DNA of 64,000 bases. Source: Lachnospiraceae bacterium (lineage in GTDB: Bacteria > Bacillota > Clostridia > Lachnospirales > Lachnospiraceae). The stretch spans positions 124,001-188,000 of the forward strand of contig CABIZF010000001.1 in the NCBI GenBank assembly GCA_902363135.1, written 5' to 3'. Each line of letters starts with the position of its first letter. The first letter of the stretch is position 1. Of the stretch, positions 16,192 to 24,985 are shown piece by piece. Made by a program: the position numbers and the translations under genes. Below the pieces are notes generated by a model. It did not search any database. It saw only the letters and a program-made list of their open reading frames with translations, and was not told where the DNA came from.

Positions 16192-17370
16192 ATGAACGAA
16201 TTACAGTTAAAATATGGATGTAACCCAAATCAGAAACCGTCCCGTATTTTTATGGAGGATGGAAGCGACCTTCCGATCCAGGTGCTTTCCGGCCGACCGG
16301 GCTACATCAATTTTCTTGATGCGTTTAATGGCTGGCAGCTCGTAAAGGAGCTCAAAGAGGCGACCGGGCTTCCGGCGGCAACCTCCTTCAAGCATGTCTC
16401 TCCGGCAGGAGCAGCAGTCGGATTGCCGCTTGACGAGACACTGGCAAAAATATACTGGGTAGATGATCAGGGCGAACTCTCACCGCTGGCCTGCGCGTAT
16501 GCACGTGCAAGAGGTGCCGACCGCATGTCATCCTTTGGCGATTTTATTGCGCTCTCAGATGTATGTGACCGCGATACGGCGATGCTGATCAAACGGGAGG
16601 TATCCGACGGTGTCATCGCACCGGGCTATACCGATGAGGCACTGGAGATCCTGAAGCAGAAGAAAAAGGGCAACTACAATGTGATTCAGATCGACCCGTC
16701 CTACCGGCCGGCTCCGATTGAGCACAAGCAGGTATTTGGCGTGACCTTTGAGCAGGGACGGCAGGAGCTTCCGATCGACGATGCGTTGATTGCAAATTTT
16801 GTCACAGAGAAAAAGGATGTGCCGGAGTCGGCAAAGCGCGATATGAAGATTGCGCTGATCATTCTGAAATATACGCAGTCCAATTCCGTCTGCTATGTCA
16901 AGGATGGACAGGCGATCGGTATCGGCGCAGGACAGCAGTCCCGTGTACACTGCACGCGCCTTGCGGGACAGAAGGCGGACAACTGGTTCCTTCGTCAGTG
17001 TCCGAAGGTCATGGCACTTCCGTTTTCTGATAAAATCACACGTGCCGAGCGTGACAATGCGATCGACGTTTATATCGGAAACGAATCGGAGGATGTACTC
17101 GCAGACGGCGCATGGCAGAAAGTATTTACCGAGCAGCCGGAGGCATTTACCGCAAAGGAGAAGCGCGCATGGCTCGATCAGCTGCAGGGTGTGACCCTTG
17201 GCTCCGATGCGTTCTTCCCGTTCAGCGACAACATTGAGCGGGCGCACAAGTCCGGTGTGGCTTACATCGCGCAGCCGGGCGGCTCTGTCCGGGATGAGGA
17301 TGTGATCGCGACCTGCAATAAATACGAAATGGCGATGGCGTTTACAGGTATCCGTCTGTTCCATCACTAA
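16192..17370 (+). CDS. purH: AICAR formyltransferase (stand-alone PurH C-terminal activity)
   Basis: 392 residues. The product transfers a formyl group from 10-formyl-tetrahydrofolate to AICAR. The PurH transformylase catalytic pair Lys67-His68 is seen in TSFKHVSPAGAAVG, and the end has the typical GSDAFFPFSDNIERA and YIAQPGGSVRDEDVI segments. There is no IMP cyclohydrolase (MGS-like) N-terminal domain, and none is needed because PurO is encoded just upstream. AGGAGCAGG precedes the start. A weak GC hairpin follows near 17407-17436. Confidence 0.92.
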   Translation: MNELQLKYGCNPNQKPSRIFMEDGSDLPIQVLSGRPGYINFLDAFNGWQLVKELKEATGLPAATSFKHVSPAGAAVGLPLDETLAKIYWVDDQGELSPLACAYARARGADRMSSFGDFIALSDVCDRDTAMLIKREVSDGVIAPGYTDEALEILKQKKKGNYNVIQIDPSYRPAPIEHKQVFGVTFEQGRQELPIDDALIANFVTEKKDVPESAKRDMKIALIILKYTQSNSVCYVKDGQAIGIGAGQQSRVHCTRLAGQKADNWFLRQCPKVMALPFSDKITRAERDNAIDVYIGNESEDVLADGAWQKVFTEQPEAFTAKEKRAWLDQLQGVTLGSDAFFPFSDNIERAHKSGVAYIAQPGGSVRDEDVIATCNKYEMAMAFTGIRLFHH

Positions 17371-17406
17371 ACACGAAATATAGTAGAAAATAGTTACCGT
17401 ATAAAT

Positions 17407-17438
17407 GGGCTGGCCGGGATAAGGTCAGCCTGTTTTCA
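17407..17438 (+). terminator. Weak terminator after AICAR formyltransferase gene
   Basis: GGCTGGCC (from 17408) pairs imperfectly with GGTCAGCC (to 17430), then TGTTTTC. Confidence 0.45.
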
Positions 17439-17489
17439 GTTGTAAAACGGGCATTCGCAAAAGATATTTCCTGCATTTTGATAAGAATG

Positions 17490-17518
17490 TTGATTTGTGT
17501 CTGCAGAGCCGCTATAAT
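17490..17518 (+). promoter_or_regulatory. Sigma-A promoter of galT
   Basis: TTGATT (17490-17495), 17-nt spacer and a perfect TATAAT (17513-17518), about 57 nt before the galT start. Confidence 0.7.
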
Positions 17519-17574
17519 CTATAATGAAGAAAATCAGTTTGTGCAGCAAAAACAAATATTTGGGAGGAAAAGAA

Positions 17575-19098
17575 ATGATACAGGAAAGCGTTGCAAAATT
17601 AGTTCAGTATGGCCTTACGACCGGGCTGATTGAAAAAGAAGATGCCATTTATACGGCGAACCGTCTGCTCGGTCTTTTGAATATGGATACTTTAGAGGAG
17701 GAGACCGAGGCAGCCATCATGGAGACCGAGGCAGATGAGGCGATCATAGGCAGACTGGAAAAGATTCTCGGTGATATCTGCGATTATGCATACGACAAAG
17801 GCATTATTGAGGAGAATACCGTCGGCTACCGTGATCTGTTTGACACAAAGGTCATGTCGCTTCTTGTGGACCGCCCTTCCAATATCATCCATAAATTTAA
17901 GATGCTGTATCAGGAGAGCCCGAAAAAAGCGACCGATTTTTACTATAAACTCAGTCAGGATACGGACTATATCCGTCGTTACCGTATTGCGAAGGATCGC
18001 AAATGGCTGGCTCCGACGGAGTATGGCGATCTGGACATCACGATTAATCTGTCCAAGCCGGAGAAGGATCCGAAGGCGATCGCGGCGGCAAAGCTCGCGA
18101 AGCAGACATCCTATCCGAAGTGTCTGCTCTGCCGGGAAAATGAGGGCTATGCAGGGCGGCTGAATCATCCGGCACGCGGCAACCACCGCATTATTCCGGT
18201 GACGATCAACGACAGTCAGTGGTTCTTTCAGTATTCTCCGTATGTGTATTATAATGAGCACTGCATCGTATTCAATTCGAAGCATGTGCCGATGAAAATT
18301 GAACGTGCGACATTTGCAAAGCTGCTGGATTTCGTTTCGCAGTTCCCGCATTATTTTGTCGGTTCAAATGCCGATCTTCCGATCGTAGGCGGATCGATCC
18401 TGAGCCATGATCATTTCCAGGGCGGCCATTATGAATTTGCGATGGCGAAGGCGCCGGTCGAGGAGACAATTTCGTTTGCGGGCTATGAGGATGTGGAAGC
18501 AGGGATCGTAAAGTGGCCGATGTCTGTCATCCGGATCCGTTCCGGGCAGCCAGAGCGCCTGATCGACCTTGCGGATAAGATTTTGCTGGCATGGCGAGGC
18601 TACACCGATGAGGCGGCGTTTATCTATGCGGAGACCGACGGCGAGCCGCACAACACGATCACGCCGATCGCGCGGAAACGGGACGGCAAATATGAGCTGG
18701 ATCTCGTGCTCCGCAACAACATCACGACCGAAGAGCATCCGCTTGGCGTATTCCATCCGCATGCGGAGCTGCATCATATTAAAAAAGAGAATATCGGACT
18801 CATTGAGGTGATGGGACTGGCTGTACTTCCGGCCCGTCTGAAGGATGAACTGGAGCATTTAAAGCGCGCGATGGTCAGCGGACGCGACATCCGGGACGAC
18901 GAGGAGCTTGGCAAGCATGCGGACTGGGTCGAGGAGCTGAAGCAGAAATATGGCAGCTTTTCCGATGAGACGATCGACAAGATTATCGAGGACGAGGTCG
19001 GCATTGTCTTTATGAAGGTGCTGGAGCATGCCGGTGTCTACAAGCGGACACCGGAAGGCAAGGAAGCATTCCGGCGGTTTGTTGCGAGCGTAAAATAA
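17575..19098 (+). CDS. galT: UDP-glucose-hexose-1-phosphate uridylyltransferase, class II
   Basis: 507 residues from ATG 17575 with GGGAGG nine nt upstream. It has the class II GalT layout of Firmicutes, longer than the 350-residue class I enzyme, with an N-terminal helical region, the CLLCREN-GYAGRLNHPARGNHRII region and the active-site segment GGSILSHDHFQGG (residues about 284-296, catalytic His). It exchanges UMP between UDP-glucose and galactose-1-phosphate in the Leloir pathway. It has its own promoter and terminator, and the galactokinase gene is 17 kb away. Confidence 0.93.
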   Translation: MIQESVAKLVQYGLTTGLIEKEDAIYTANRLLGLLNMDTLEEETEAAIMETEADEAIIGRLEKILGDICDYAYDKGIIEENTVGYRDLFDTKVMSLLVDRPSNIIHKFKMLYQESPKKATDFYYKLSQDTDYIRRYRIAKDRKWLAPTEYGDLDITINLSKPEKDPKAIAAAKLAKQTSYPKCLLCRENEGYAGRLNHPARGNHRIIPVTINDSQWFFQYSPYVYYNEHCIVFNSKHVPMKIERATFAKLLDFVSQFPHYFVGSNADLPIVGGSILSHDHFQGGHYEFAMAKAPVEETISFAGYEDVEAGIVKWPMSVIRIRSGQPERLIDLADKILLAWRGYTDEAAFIYAETDGEPHNTITPIARKRDGKYELDLVLRNNITTEEHPLGVFHPHAELHHIKKENIGLIEVMGLAVLPARLKDELEHLKRAMVSGRDIRDDEELGKHADWVEELKQKYGSFSDETIDKIIEDEVGIVFMKVLEHAGVYKRTPEGKEAFRRFVASVK

Positions 19099-19110
19099 GT
19101 CAGGATGGAG

Positions 19111-19142
19111 ACGGGGATGGAGCATGCCATCCCCGCTTTTCA
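19111..19142 (+). terminator. Intrinsic terminator of galT
   Basis: CGGGGATGG (from 19112) pairs with CCATCCCCG (to 19136), followed by CTTTTC. Confidence 0.85.
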
Positions 19143-19182
19143 GTCATTTTTATACAGGTACCGTACACGGGCTGAAGTAAAA

Positions 19183-19344
19183 TGAACGCAGATAAGCATT
19201 CCCCCGCTTCAAGTGCGCGGAGCACTAAGCGGCGGGTGAGGGGGGATGCTTATGTCAGTGGGAGTTGAAAGCTCCCACTGACAGATCGCGAAGCGACTGC
19301 GTTCATGAGCAAGTAGCGAAGCGGATTGCGAATGTCCGCTTTAC
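19183..19344 (+). repeat. Structured dispersed element A, copy 2
   Basis: Differs from copy 1 by one substitution in the GTGCGC arm and one extra G in the G run. It sits between the galT terminator and greA, ending 27 nt before the greA start and seven nt before its ribosome site region. Confidence 0.9.
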
Positions 19345-19370
19345 AAAAGAAAGCAGGAGGTTATTAACAT

Positions 19371-19874
19371 ATGCGGGAACAGTTGACAGAGGGTGACGTA
19401 AAGAAAATTCAGGAGGAAATCGAGTACCGGAAGCTGGTTGTGCGAAAGGAAGCGATCGAGGCGGTCAAAGAGGCGCGGGCGCACGGAGATCTGAGTGAAA
19501 ACTTTGAATACCATGCGGCGAAGAAGGATAAAAATATCAACGAGAGCCGGATCCGCTATCTGGAGCGTATGCTGAAGACAGCAAACGTGATCACCGACCA
19601 CTCGAAGGCAGACGAAGTCGGGCTGGATAAGACGGTTGAGGTATACTGTGAGGATGACGATGAGACAGAGACTTATCGCATCGTGACGAGTGTGCGCGGC
19701 AATTCCTTAAGCGGTCTGATCAGTATCGAGTCTCCGCTCGGGAAAGCGCTGATGGGACATAAGGTAGGCGACCGGGTCTATATCAAAGTAAATGAGCAGT
19801 TCGGATATTATGTGGAGATACGCTCAATCAGTGAGGCGGCCGGGGAGGAAGAGGATCAGATTCGGAAGTTTTAA
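19371..19874 (+). CDS. greA: GreA/GreB-family transcription elongation factor
   Basis: 167 residues with an N-terminal antiparallel coiled coil (about 1-80). It contains the family signature ARAHGDLSENFEYHAAKKDK, whose Asp-Leu-Ser-Glu tip reaches into the RNA polymerase secondary channel to stimulate cleavage of backtracked RNA. A C-terminal FKBP-like domain carries SPLGKALMGHKVGD. AGGAGG precedes ATG 19371. The gene is preceded by repeat copy 2, so its leader RNA should contain the tail hairpin if transcription starts upstream. The following gap to uvrC (19875-20166) contains no gene that can be supported. Confidence 0.92.
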   Translation: MREQLTEGDVKKIQEEIEYRKLVVRKEAIEAVKEARAHGDLSENFEYHAAKKDKNINESRIRYLERMLKTANVITDHSKADEVGLDKTVEVYCEDDDETETYRIVTSVRGNSLSGLISIESPLGKALMGHKVGDRVYIKVNEQFGYYVEIRSISEAAGEEEDQIRKF

Positions 19875-20166
19875 AGGAGGAGGGGATACCGAAATGATAC
19901 CCCCTCAAGAAGAGAAAAATGTATGAAAACTTAACCAAAAATAAGATAGTTGTTTGGGTTAAGATAATTGTTAGGCGAAGCCATTTGCAATACCGACGCG
20001 CCATGTACTGGATGACTTCATTTGATACTGAAAGTATATTGGAAAAATGTGTCTAATCAGTGACTAATTCCTGAAAGAAAAATGAAGGAATCATAAAAGA
20101 AATGGGAAGTGTTTTTCAGGGAAAATGGCATGGTTTGCAGCGGGTACAGGAAAAGGAAGAGCATCA

Positions 20167-22122
20167 ATGGAAAAGGATCAGATGACAGAAAATACCTTTC
20201 ATTTTAATATAGAAGAAGAGCTGAAAAAACTGCCGGGACGGCCGGGAGTCTACATCATGCACGATGAACACGACGATATCATTTACGTCGGAAAGGCGAT
20301 CAGCCTGAAGAACCGAGTACGCCAGTATTTTCAGAGCAGCCGCAACAAAAGTGCGAAAATTTTACAGATGGTCGAGCGGATCCGGCGCTTTGAATATATC
20401 GTGACGGATTCGGAGCTGGAAGCGCTTGTGTTGGAATGCAACCTGATCAAGGAGCATCGTCCGAAATACAATACGATGCTGAAGGATGACAAGACCTACC
20501 CGTTCATCAAGGTGACGCTCGGAGAGGAGTACCCGAGGGTGCTTTTTTCGCGCACGATGAAAAAAGACAAATCGCGCTATTTTGGACCATATACAAGTGC
20601 GGGGGCAGTCAAGGATACGATCGACCTGATCAAGAAGCTTTATAAGATTCGCAGCTGCAGCAAGACGTTTCCGCGCGACATCGGCAAGGAGCGCCCGTGC
20701 CTGTATTATCACATCGGGCAGTGCAATGCACCGTGTCAGGGCAGTTTCACGAAGGAGCAGTATCGGGAATCCGTCGCGCAGGCGGTCGATTTTCTCGCAG
20801 GAAACCATGCGCCGGTCGTCAGAATGCTCGAAGAGAAGATGAATCAGGCATCGGAGGAGATGGAATTCGAAAAAGCGATCGAGTACCGGGATCTGATTCG
20901 AAGCATCCACCAGGTATCCGAGCGCCAGAAGATCACGAATGAGGACGGAGAGGATAAGGATGTGATTGCACTCGCGGTCGACGATGCGGACGATACGGTA
21001 GCAAATGCCGACGCAGTCGTGCAGGTATTCTTCATCCGGGGCGGAAAAATGATTGGCCGGGAACACTTTTTCCTGCGTGTGGCGCTTCAGGATAGCAAAT
21101 CCGTGATCCTGAACAGCTTTGTGAAGCAGTATTATGCCGGGACGCCGTTTGTGCCGAAGGAGCTGATGCTGGAGACGGACATCGAAGATCATGAGCTTGT
21201 GGAGGCATGGCTGAGTGAGAAGCGCGGACAAAAGGTTTACCTGCGGATTCCGAAGAAGGGAACGAAGGAAAAGCTGGTCGAGATGGCGCGGGAAAATGCG
21301 GCGATCGTACTGCGGCAGGACCGCGAACGGATCAAGCGCGAGGAGGGCCGGACGATCGGAGCGGTACATGAGATCGAGGATCTGATCGGCGTGGACCGGG
21401 CGATGCGCATGGAGGCATACGACATTTCCAATATCAGCGGCTTTGAGTCCGTCGGTTCGATGATCGTCTATGAAAAGGGAAAGCCGAAGCGCAGCGATTA
21501 CCGTAAATTCAAGATCAAGTCCGTACAGGGAGTGGACGATTATGCAAGTATGGAGGAGGTGCTGACCCGCCGTTTTTCCCATGGTCTGCAGGAGCGCCGC
21601 GAGCTGGATGAAAAGGGAATGGGCTATGAGATGGGTAGCTTCAGCCGATTCCCGGATCTCATCATGATGGACGGCGGACGGGGGCAGGTCAACGTCGCCT
21701 TGCGCGTCCTTGATAAGCTTGGCATCTCGATTCCGGTTTGCGGTATGGTCAAGGATGATTTTCACCGTACCCGCGGTTTGTATTACAATAATGTCGAGGT
21801 GCCGATCGACATCCGCTCGGAAGGCTTCCGGCTCATCACGCGGATTCAGGACGAGGCGCACCGCTTCGCCATCGAGTACCATCGCAGCCTGCGCAGCAAG
21901 GGACAGGTGCACTCTATTCTCGATGATATCGAGGGGATTGGCCCGACCCGCCGCAAAGCGCTGATGCGCACATTTAAATCCCTTGAGGCGATCCGCGATG
22001 CTTCCTTTGAAGAGCTCGCCAACGCCGAATCCATGAACGCCCGCAGCGCGCAGCAGGTGTATGATTTCTTCCACACCGAGGGTGGGAAGGGGAAGGCACC
22101 GGAGGTGACGGAGGAACAGTGA
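20167..22122 (+). CDS. uvrC: Excinuclease ABC subunit C
   Basis: 651 residues from ATG 20167 (AGGAAGAG upstream); the in-frame ATG at 20125 lacks a good site. The domain order is complete. A GIY-YIG nuclease lies at residues 27-100 ([18 protein letters not shown]). A Cys cluster follows near 180 ([13 protein letters not shown]), then a UvrB-binding UVR helix pair near 220-255. The RNase H-like 5' nuclease core covers about 375-540 ([22 protein letters not shown]), and helix-hairpin-helix motifs lie near 590-640 ([13 protein letters not shown]). UvrC makes both incisions in nucleotide excision repair. In many Firmicutes uvrC is followed by hprK; here 4.4 kb of inserted and decayed DNA separates them. 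Confidence 0.97.
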   Translation: MEKDQMTENTFHFNIEEELKKLPGRPGVYIMHDEHDDIIYVGKAISLKNRVRQYFQSSRNKSAKILQMVERIRRFEYIVTDSELEALVLECNLIKEHRPKYNTMLKDDKTYPFIKVTLGEEYPRVLFSRTMKKDKSRYFGPYTSAGAVKDTIDLIKKLYKIRSCSKTFPRDIGKERPCLYYHIGQCNAPCQGSFTKEQYRESVAQAVDFLAGNHAPVVRMLEEKMNQASEEMEFEKAIEYRDLIRSIHQVSERQKITNEDGEDKDVIALAVDDADDTVANADAVVQVFFIRGGKMIGREHFFLRVALQDSKSVILNSFVKQYYAGTPFVPKELMLETDIEDHELVEAWLSEKRGQKVYLRIPKKGTKEKLVEMARENAAIVLRQDRERIKREEGRTIGAVHEIEDLIGVDRAMRMEAYDISNISGFESVGSMIVYEKGKPKRSDYRKFKIKSVQGVDDYASMEEVLTRRFSHGLQERRELDEKGMGYEMGSFSRFPDLIMMDGGRGQVNVALRVLDKLGISIPVCGMVKDDFHRTRGLYYNNVEVPIDIRSEGFRLITRIQDEAHRFAIEYHRSLRSKGQVHSILDDIEGIGPTRRKALMRTFKSLEAIRDASFEELANAESMNARSAQQVYDFFHTEGGKGKAPEVTEEQ

Positions 22123-22241
22123 TGGAAAAAGCAAGAAAGAAGTATCGATATATATTTCAGGATATGTCTATCAGAAAGAAAATCTTTTTCGGGTATCTTG
22201 CAATTATTGGAATTGTGTTGCTTTGCGTGATAGCGTTATAA
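22122..22241 (+). pseudogene. N-terminal stub of a sensor histidine kinase
   Basis: Thirty-nine residues starting at an ATG overlapping the uvrC stop. A basic stretch MSIRKKIFFGY is followed by one hydrophobic helix, like the start of YesM-type sensor kinases found beside sugar importers, and then a stop. No sensor, HAMP or kinase domain remains. Confidence 0.5.
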
Positions 22242-22336
22242 AGCTTTCTGAATTCCCGTACCTTGACTCTGAGATTATGGATATTTTACGGAAGGATTAT
22301 CAGGGAATCAGCGAAGATATGTATAGCAGCAGATAG
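22241..22336 (+). pseudogene. Unassigned coding remnant
   Basis: A different frame is open for about 31 codons (LSEFPYLDSEIMDILRKDY and on, ending TAG 22334-22336). It looks like protein-coding sequence joined between the kinase stub and the permease remnant, perhaps the end of a binding protein; the family is not recognised. Confidence 0.3.
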
Positions 22337-22713
22337 GCTTTTATATGATTCTGTACATCAGCGGTCTGCAGAATATTTCGGCGGAATTATACGAGGTGGC
22401 CAAAATTAACGGGGCAAATAAGGCGCAGTGCATCTGGTATATCACATTCCCGCTTGTAAAGCCGACGACTTATCTGGTCATTACCCTTGGAATGATCAAT
22501 GCGTTTCAGATTTTCGATCAGATCGCGGCAATTTCGAAGCAGAGCCCGCTTGGCTCACCGGCCGGATCTACGAGCACGGTAGTTACGTTCCTGTATCAGC
22601 AGTCCTTCAGCTATATGGACATGGGATACGGAAGTGCGGCAGCGATGGTACTGCTTGCTATTATTTTTGCGCTGTCCCTAGTACGTATGCTGGTCAGCAG
22701 AGGGGAGGATTAA
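22336..22713 (+). pseudogene. MalF-type sugar permease, C-terminal remnant
   Basis: Codes for GFYMILYISGLQNIS, then the EAA loop (LYEVAKINGANKAQCIWYITF), and the last two membrane helices, about 125 residues. The first half of the gene is missing. The frame is open from about 22336 and ends at 22713, one base before the next permease start, keeping normal operon spacing. It marks a deletion that removed the binding protein and half of this permease. Confidence 0.8.
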
Positions 22714-22941
22714 ATGAAAAGGACACTTCTTTGCATTGCAAAATATACGGTATTAATTTTACTGGCACTGATATTCCTTCTGCCGATTTTATATGTGTTT
22801 TATAATTCACTTCTGCCATACCGATATGTGCAGACGTGGGCGCCGATCAGTGTCTGGACACTGGATAATTTTAACATAATATATAGCAAGAATTTTCCGT
22901 CCTCTACAGGTGGGAGATGAATTGCAAATAAAAAAGAACGC

Positions 22942-22970
22942 TTGCTCTGCAATGCGATTTATGGTATAAT
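22942..22970 (+). promoter_or_regulatory. Promoter of tnpA
   Basis: TTGCTC (22942-22947), 17-nt spacer, perfect TATAAT (22965-22970). Confidence 0.65.
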
Positions 22971-23051
22971 AGAATCAGTCGATAAAATAAATATTCGAAA
23001 AAAGGACTGATTCTATGGAAAAAAACAGATCACAATGCACATTCAGTATAT

Positions 23052-23423
23052 TTGATGTATTATCATCTGATTATGGTGGTAAAATATCGAAGAAAAGTTA
23101 TCAATGATCCAATTTCAGAAAGAGCAAAAGAAATATGGGAATATATTGCCCCACGGTATGGAATTGTTTTGGAGGAATGGAATCATGATATTGATCATGT
23201 GCATGTAATGTTTCGTGCACAGCCTAAAACGGAACTCAGTAAATTTATCAATGCTTATAAAAGTGCCAGTAGCAGGCTGCTGAAAAAAGAGTATCCGGAA
23301 ATCCGGGAAAAACTTTGGAAGGAAGCATTCTGGAGCCAGAGCTTCTGCCTTTTGACGGCAGGAGGGGCACCGGTAGAAGTAATCCGTCAATACATCGAAA
23401 CCCAGGGAGAGAAAAAGCATTGA
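23052..23423 (+). CDS. tnpA: IS200/IS605 transposase TnpA (Y1, HUH), N-terminal frameshift
   Basis: A single-strand DNA transposase. The HUH metal pair is in DHVHVMF and the catalytic tyrosine in IRQYIETQ near the C-terminus. The family N-terminus (KTDHNAHSVYLMYYHL) is encoded upstream of TTG 23052 in this frame, but the best start, ATG 23015, is in another frame. They are separated by a run of seven A (23019-23025); six A would give a normal MEKTDHNAHS start. Translation may begin at a weak internal start, or slippage may restore the frame. The stop overlaps the TTG start of tnpB. Confidence 0.85.
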   Translation: MMYYHLIMVVKYRRKVINDPISERAKEIWEYIAPRYGIVLEEWNHDIDHVHVMFRAQPKTELSKFINAYKSASSRLLKKEYPEIREKLWKEAFWSQSFCLLTAGGAPVEVIRQYIETQGEKKH

Positions 23424-24523
23424 ACATAGCATATCGTTACCGTATTTATCCAACAGAAGAACAGAAGATATTCCTTGGAAAAACATTTGGTTGCTGCCGT
23501 TTCCTGTACAACCAAATGCTTAATGACAAGATCCAGGAGTATAAAAAGACAAAGAAGATGTTAAAAAATACTCCAGCCATGTATAAAAAAGAGTATACGT
23601 TTCTGAAAGAAGTAGATTCGCTGGCACTGGCAAATGTACAGCTTCATCTGGAGAAAGCATATAAAAACTTTTTCCGTGATCCGAAGGTTGGATTTCCACG
23701 TTTCAAGTCAAAACATCACTCTAAAAACAGCTATACAACAAATGTGGTCAACGGAAATATTCTTGTAGAAGGTAGCCGGATCCGGCTTCCAAAATTAAAA
23801 TGGGTCTCCATGAAAAAACACAGGGAGCCTGCAGAAAACTGCCATCTGAAATCAGTGACCGTCAGTATGGAGCCATCCGGAAAGTATTTTGCAAGTCTGC
23901 TGTATGAAGGATACAGCTGCGAAAACCAAACAGCAGATAAGGATTACAGCAACGCCAAAATACTTGGGATTGATTATGCGATGCAGGGGATGGCAGTGTT
24001 TTCAGAAGAGATTGAGATGGAAGAAGCAGGATTCTTCAGAAAAAATGAAAAAAGGCTGGCAAGGGAACAGCGTAAACTGTCGAGATGTGTAAAAGGGAGC
24101 TGCAATTATGTGCGGCAGAAAAAGAAAGTTGCCAGGTGCCATGAAAAAATACGCAGCCAGAGAAGAGACTATCTGCATAAACTGAGCCGCAGGATCACAG
24201 ACCAGTACGATATAGTCGCGGTAGAAGATATTGATATGAAAGCGATGAGCCAGTGCCTGCATTTTGGAAAAAGTATACAGGATAATGGATACGGGATGTT
24301 CCGGAATATGCTGGATTATAAGCTTGCCTGGAAGGGAAAGGAATTAGTAAAGACAGACCGCTTTTTCCCTTCAAGCAAAAAATGCAGTAAATGCGGGAAA
24401 ATAAAAAAAGAGCTGAAATTATCCGAAAGAGTTTATCGCTGTTCGTGTGGAAATGAAATGGACAGAGACCGAAATGCAGCAATCAACATCCGTGAAGAGG
24501 CAAGAAGGATGCTGGCTGCGTAA
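23420..24523 (+). CDS. tnpB: TnpB RNA-guided nuclease, IS200/IS605 element
   Basis: 367 residues from TTG 23420, overlapping the tnpA stop. The N-terminal helical region (MNIAYRYRIYPTEEQK) is typical. The split RuvC triad appears intact: Asp185 (LGIDYAMQGMAVFS), Glu269 (VAVEDIDMKAM) and Asp348/350 (EMDRDRNAAINI). A zinc finger of C322-C325 and C341-C343 lies between. TnpB cuts the empty donor site using an RNA from the element's right end, which maintains the IS. Being in frame with typical length, it is probably active. Confidence 0.92.
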   Translation: MNIAYRYRIYPTEEQKIFLGKTFGCCRFLYNQMLNDKIQEYKKTKKMLKNTPAMYKKEYTFLKEVDSLALANVQLHLEKAYKNFFRDPKVGFPRFKSKHHSKNSYTTNVVNGNILVEGSRIRLPKLKWVSMKKHREPAENCHLKSVTVSMEPSGKYFASLLYEGYSCENQTADKDYSNAKILGIDYAMQGMAVFSEEIEMEEAGFFRKNEKRLAREQRKLSRCVKGSCNYVRQKKKVARCHEKIRSQRRDYLHKLSRRITDQYDIVAVEDIDMKAMSQCLHFGKSIQDNGYGMFRNMLDYKLAWKGKELVKTDRFFPSSKKCSKCGKIKKELKLSERVYRCSCGNEMDRDRNAAINIREEARRMLAA

Positions 24524-24985
24524 AGCTGTCCGTGTCCGGGGAATAAGTAAGAAAATACGCCCGTGTTCGGGCAAAAAATCGCGGGGCACGCGAGGATAGC
24601 TTGTAGATACTTGGCTCAGTAGAGCCATTGAGCAAGAAGCCCCCACTTCAAAATCTGGGATTTAAGTGGTGGGAGCATGTCACAGAGCTGTTTACGCAGT
24701 ATCCGATTTTAAAGTGGTACTGGAATACGTTTGCATCTACCGCAATCGTTGTGATCGGCAACCTGCTTTTTCCTACTATGGCCGGATATGCGCTCGCAAA
24801 GCTCCGGTTTCCGGGGAAAAAGCTGATCTTTACCTGTATGCTGACATCTATGATGGTTTCGTTTCAGCTGACACTGATTCAGATGTATATACAGCTTGCA
24901 AAGCTGAATCTGCATACGATCTGGGCAATTACGCTTCCGTTTTTATCACAGACCATGTTTTTATTATCTTAAGGAGGAATTATAT

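Larger units (their letters stand above)
22900..24681 (+). mobile_element. IS200/IS605-family element with tnpA and tnpB
   Basis: About 1.78 kb. Boundaries are estimated from where the permease frame breaks (after 22899) and resumes (24679-24682). It contains tnpA and tnpB overlapping in the same direction, a promoter at 22942-22970, and a right-end hairpin (CCCACTT near 24643 with AAGTGGTGGG at 24664-24673). No target duplication is expected for this family and none is seen. A TnpB guide RNA is expected across the tnpB end and right end (about 24450-24681) by analogy with the family, not demonstrated. Confidence 0.85.
22714..24972 (+). pseudogene. MalG-type sugar permease, split by an IS element and truncated
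   Basis: The first 62 residues (ATG 22714, basic start, first helix, ...IIYSKNFP to 22899) and a later piece (TELFTQYPILKWYWNTFAST and on from about 24679-24682 to TAA 24972) belong to one permease reading frame interrupted by the IS200/IS605 element. The second piece ends before the EAA loop, so the gene was also shortened at its 3' end. Removal of the inserted DNA would join the two parts in the permease frame, but the product would still lack the ATPase-docking loop. Confidence 0.82.

Noticed and set aside
20362..22134. A 590-codon open frame antisense to uvrC
   Set aside because: It mirrors the uvrC codon pattern, has no recognisable domain or ribosome site, and uvrC is complete and convincing on the other strand.
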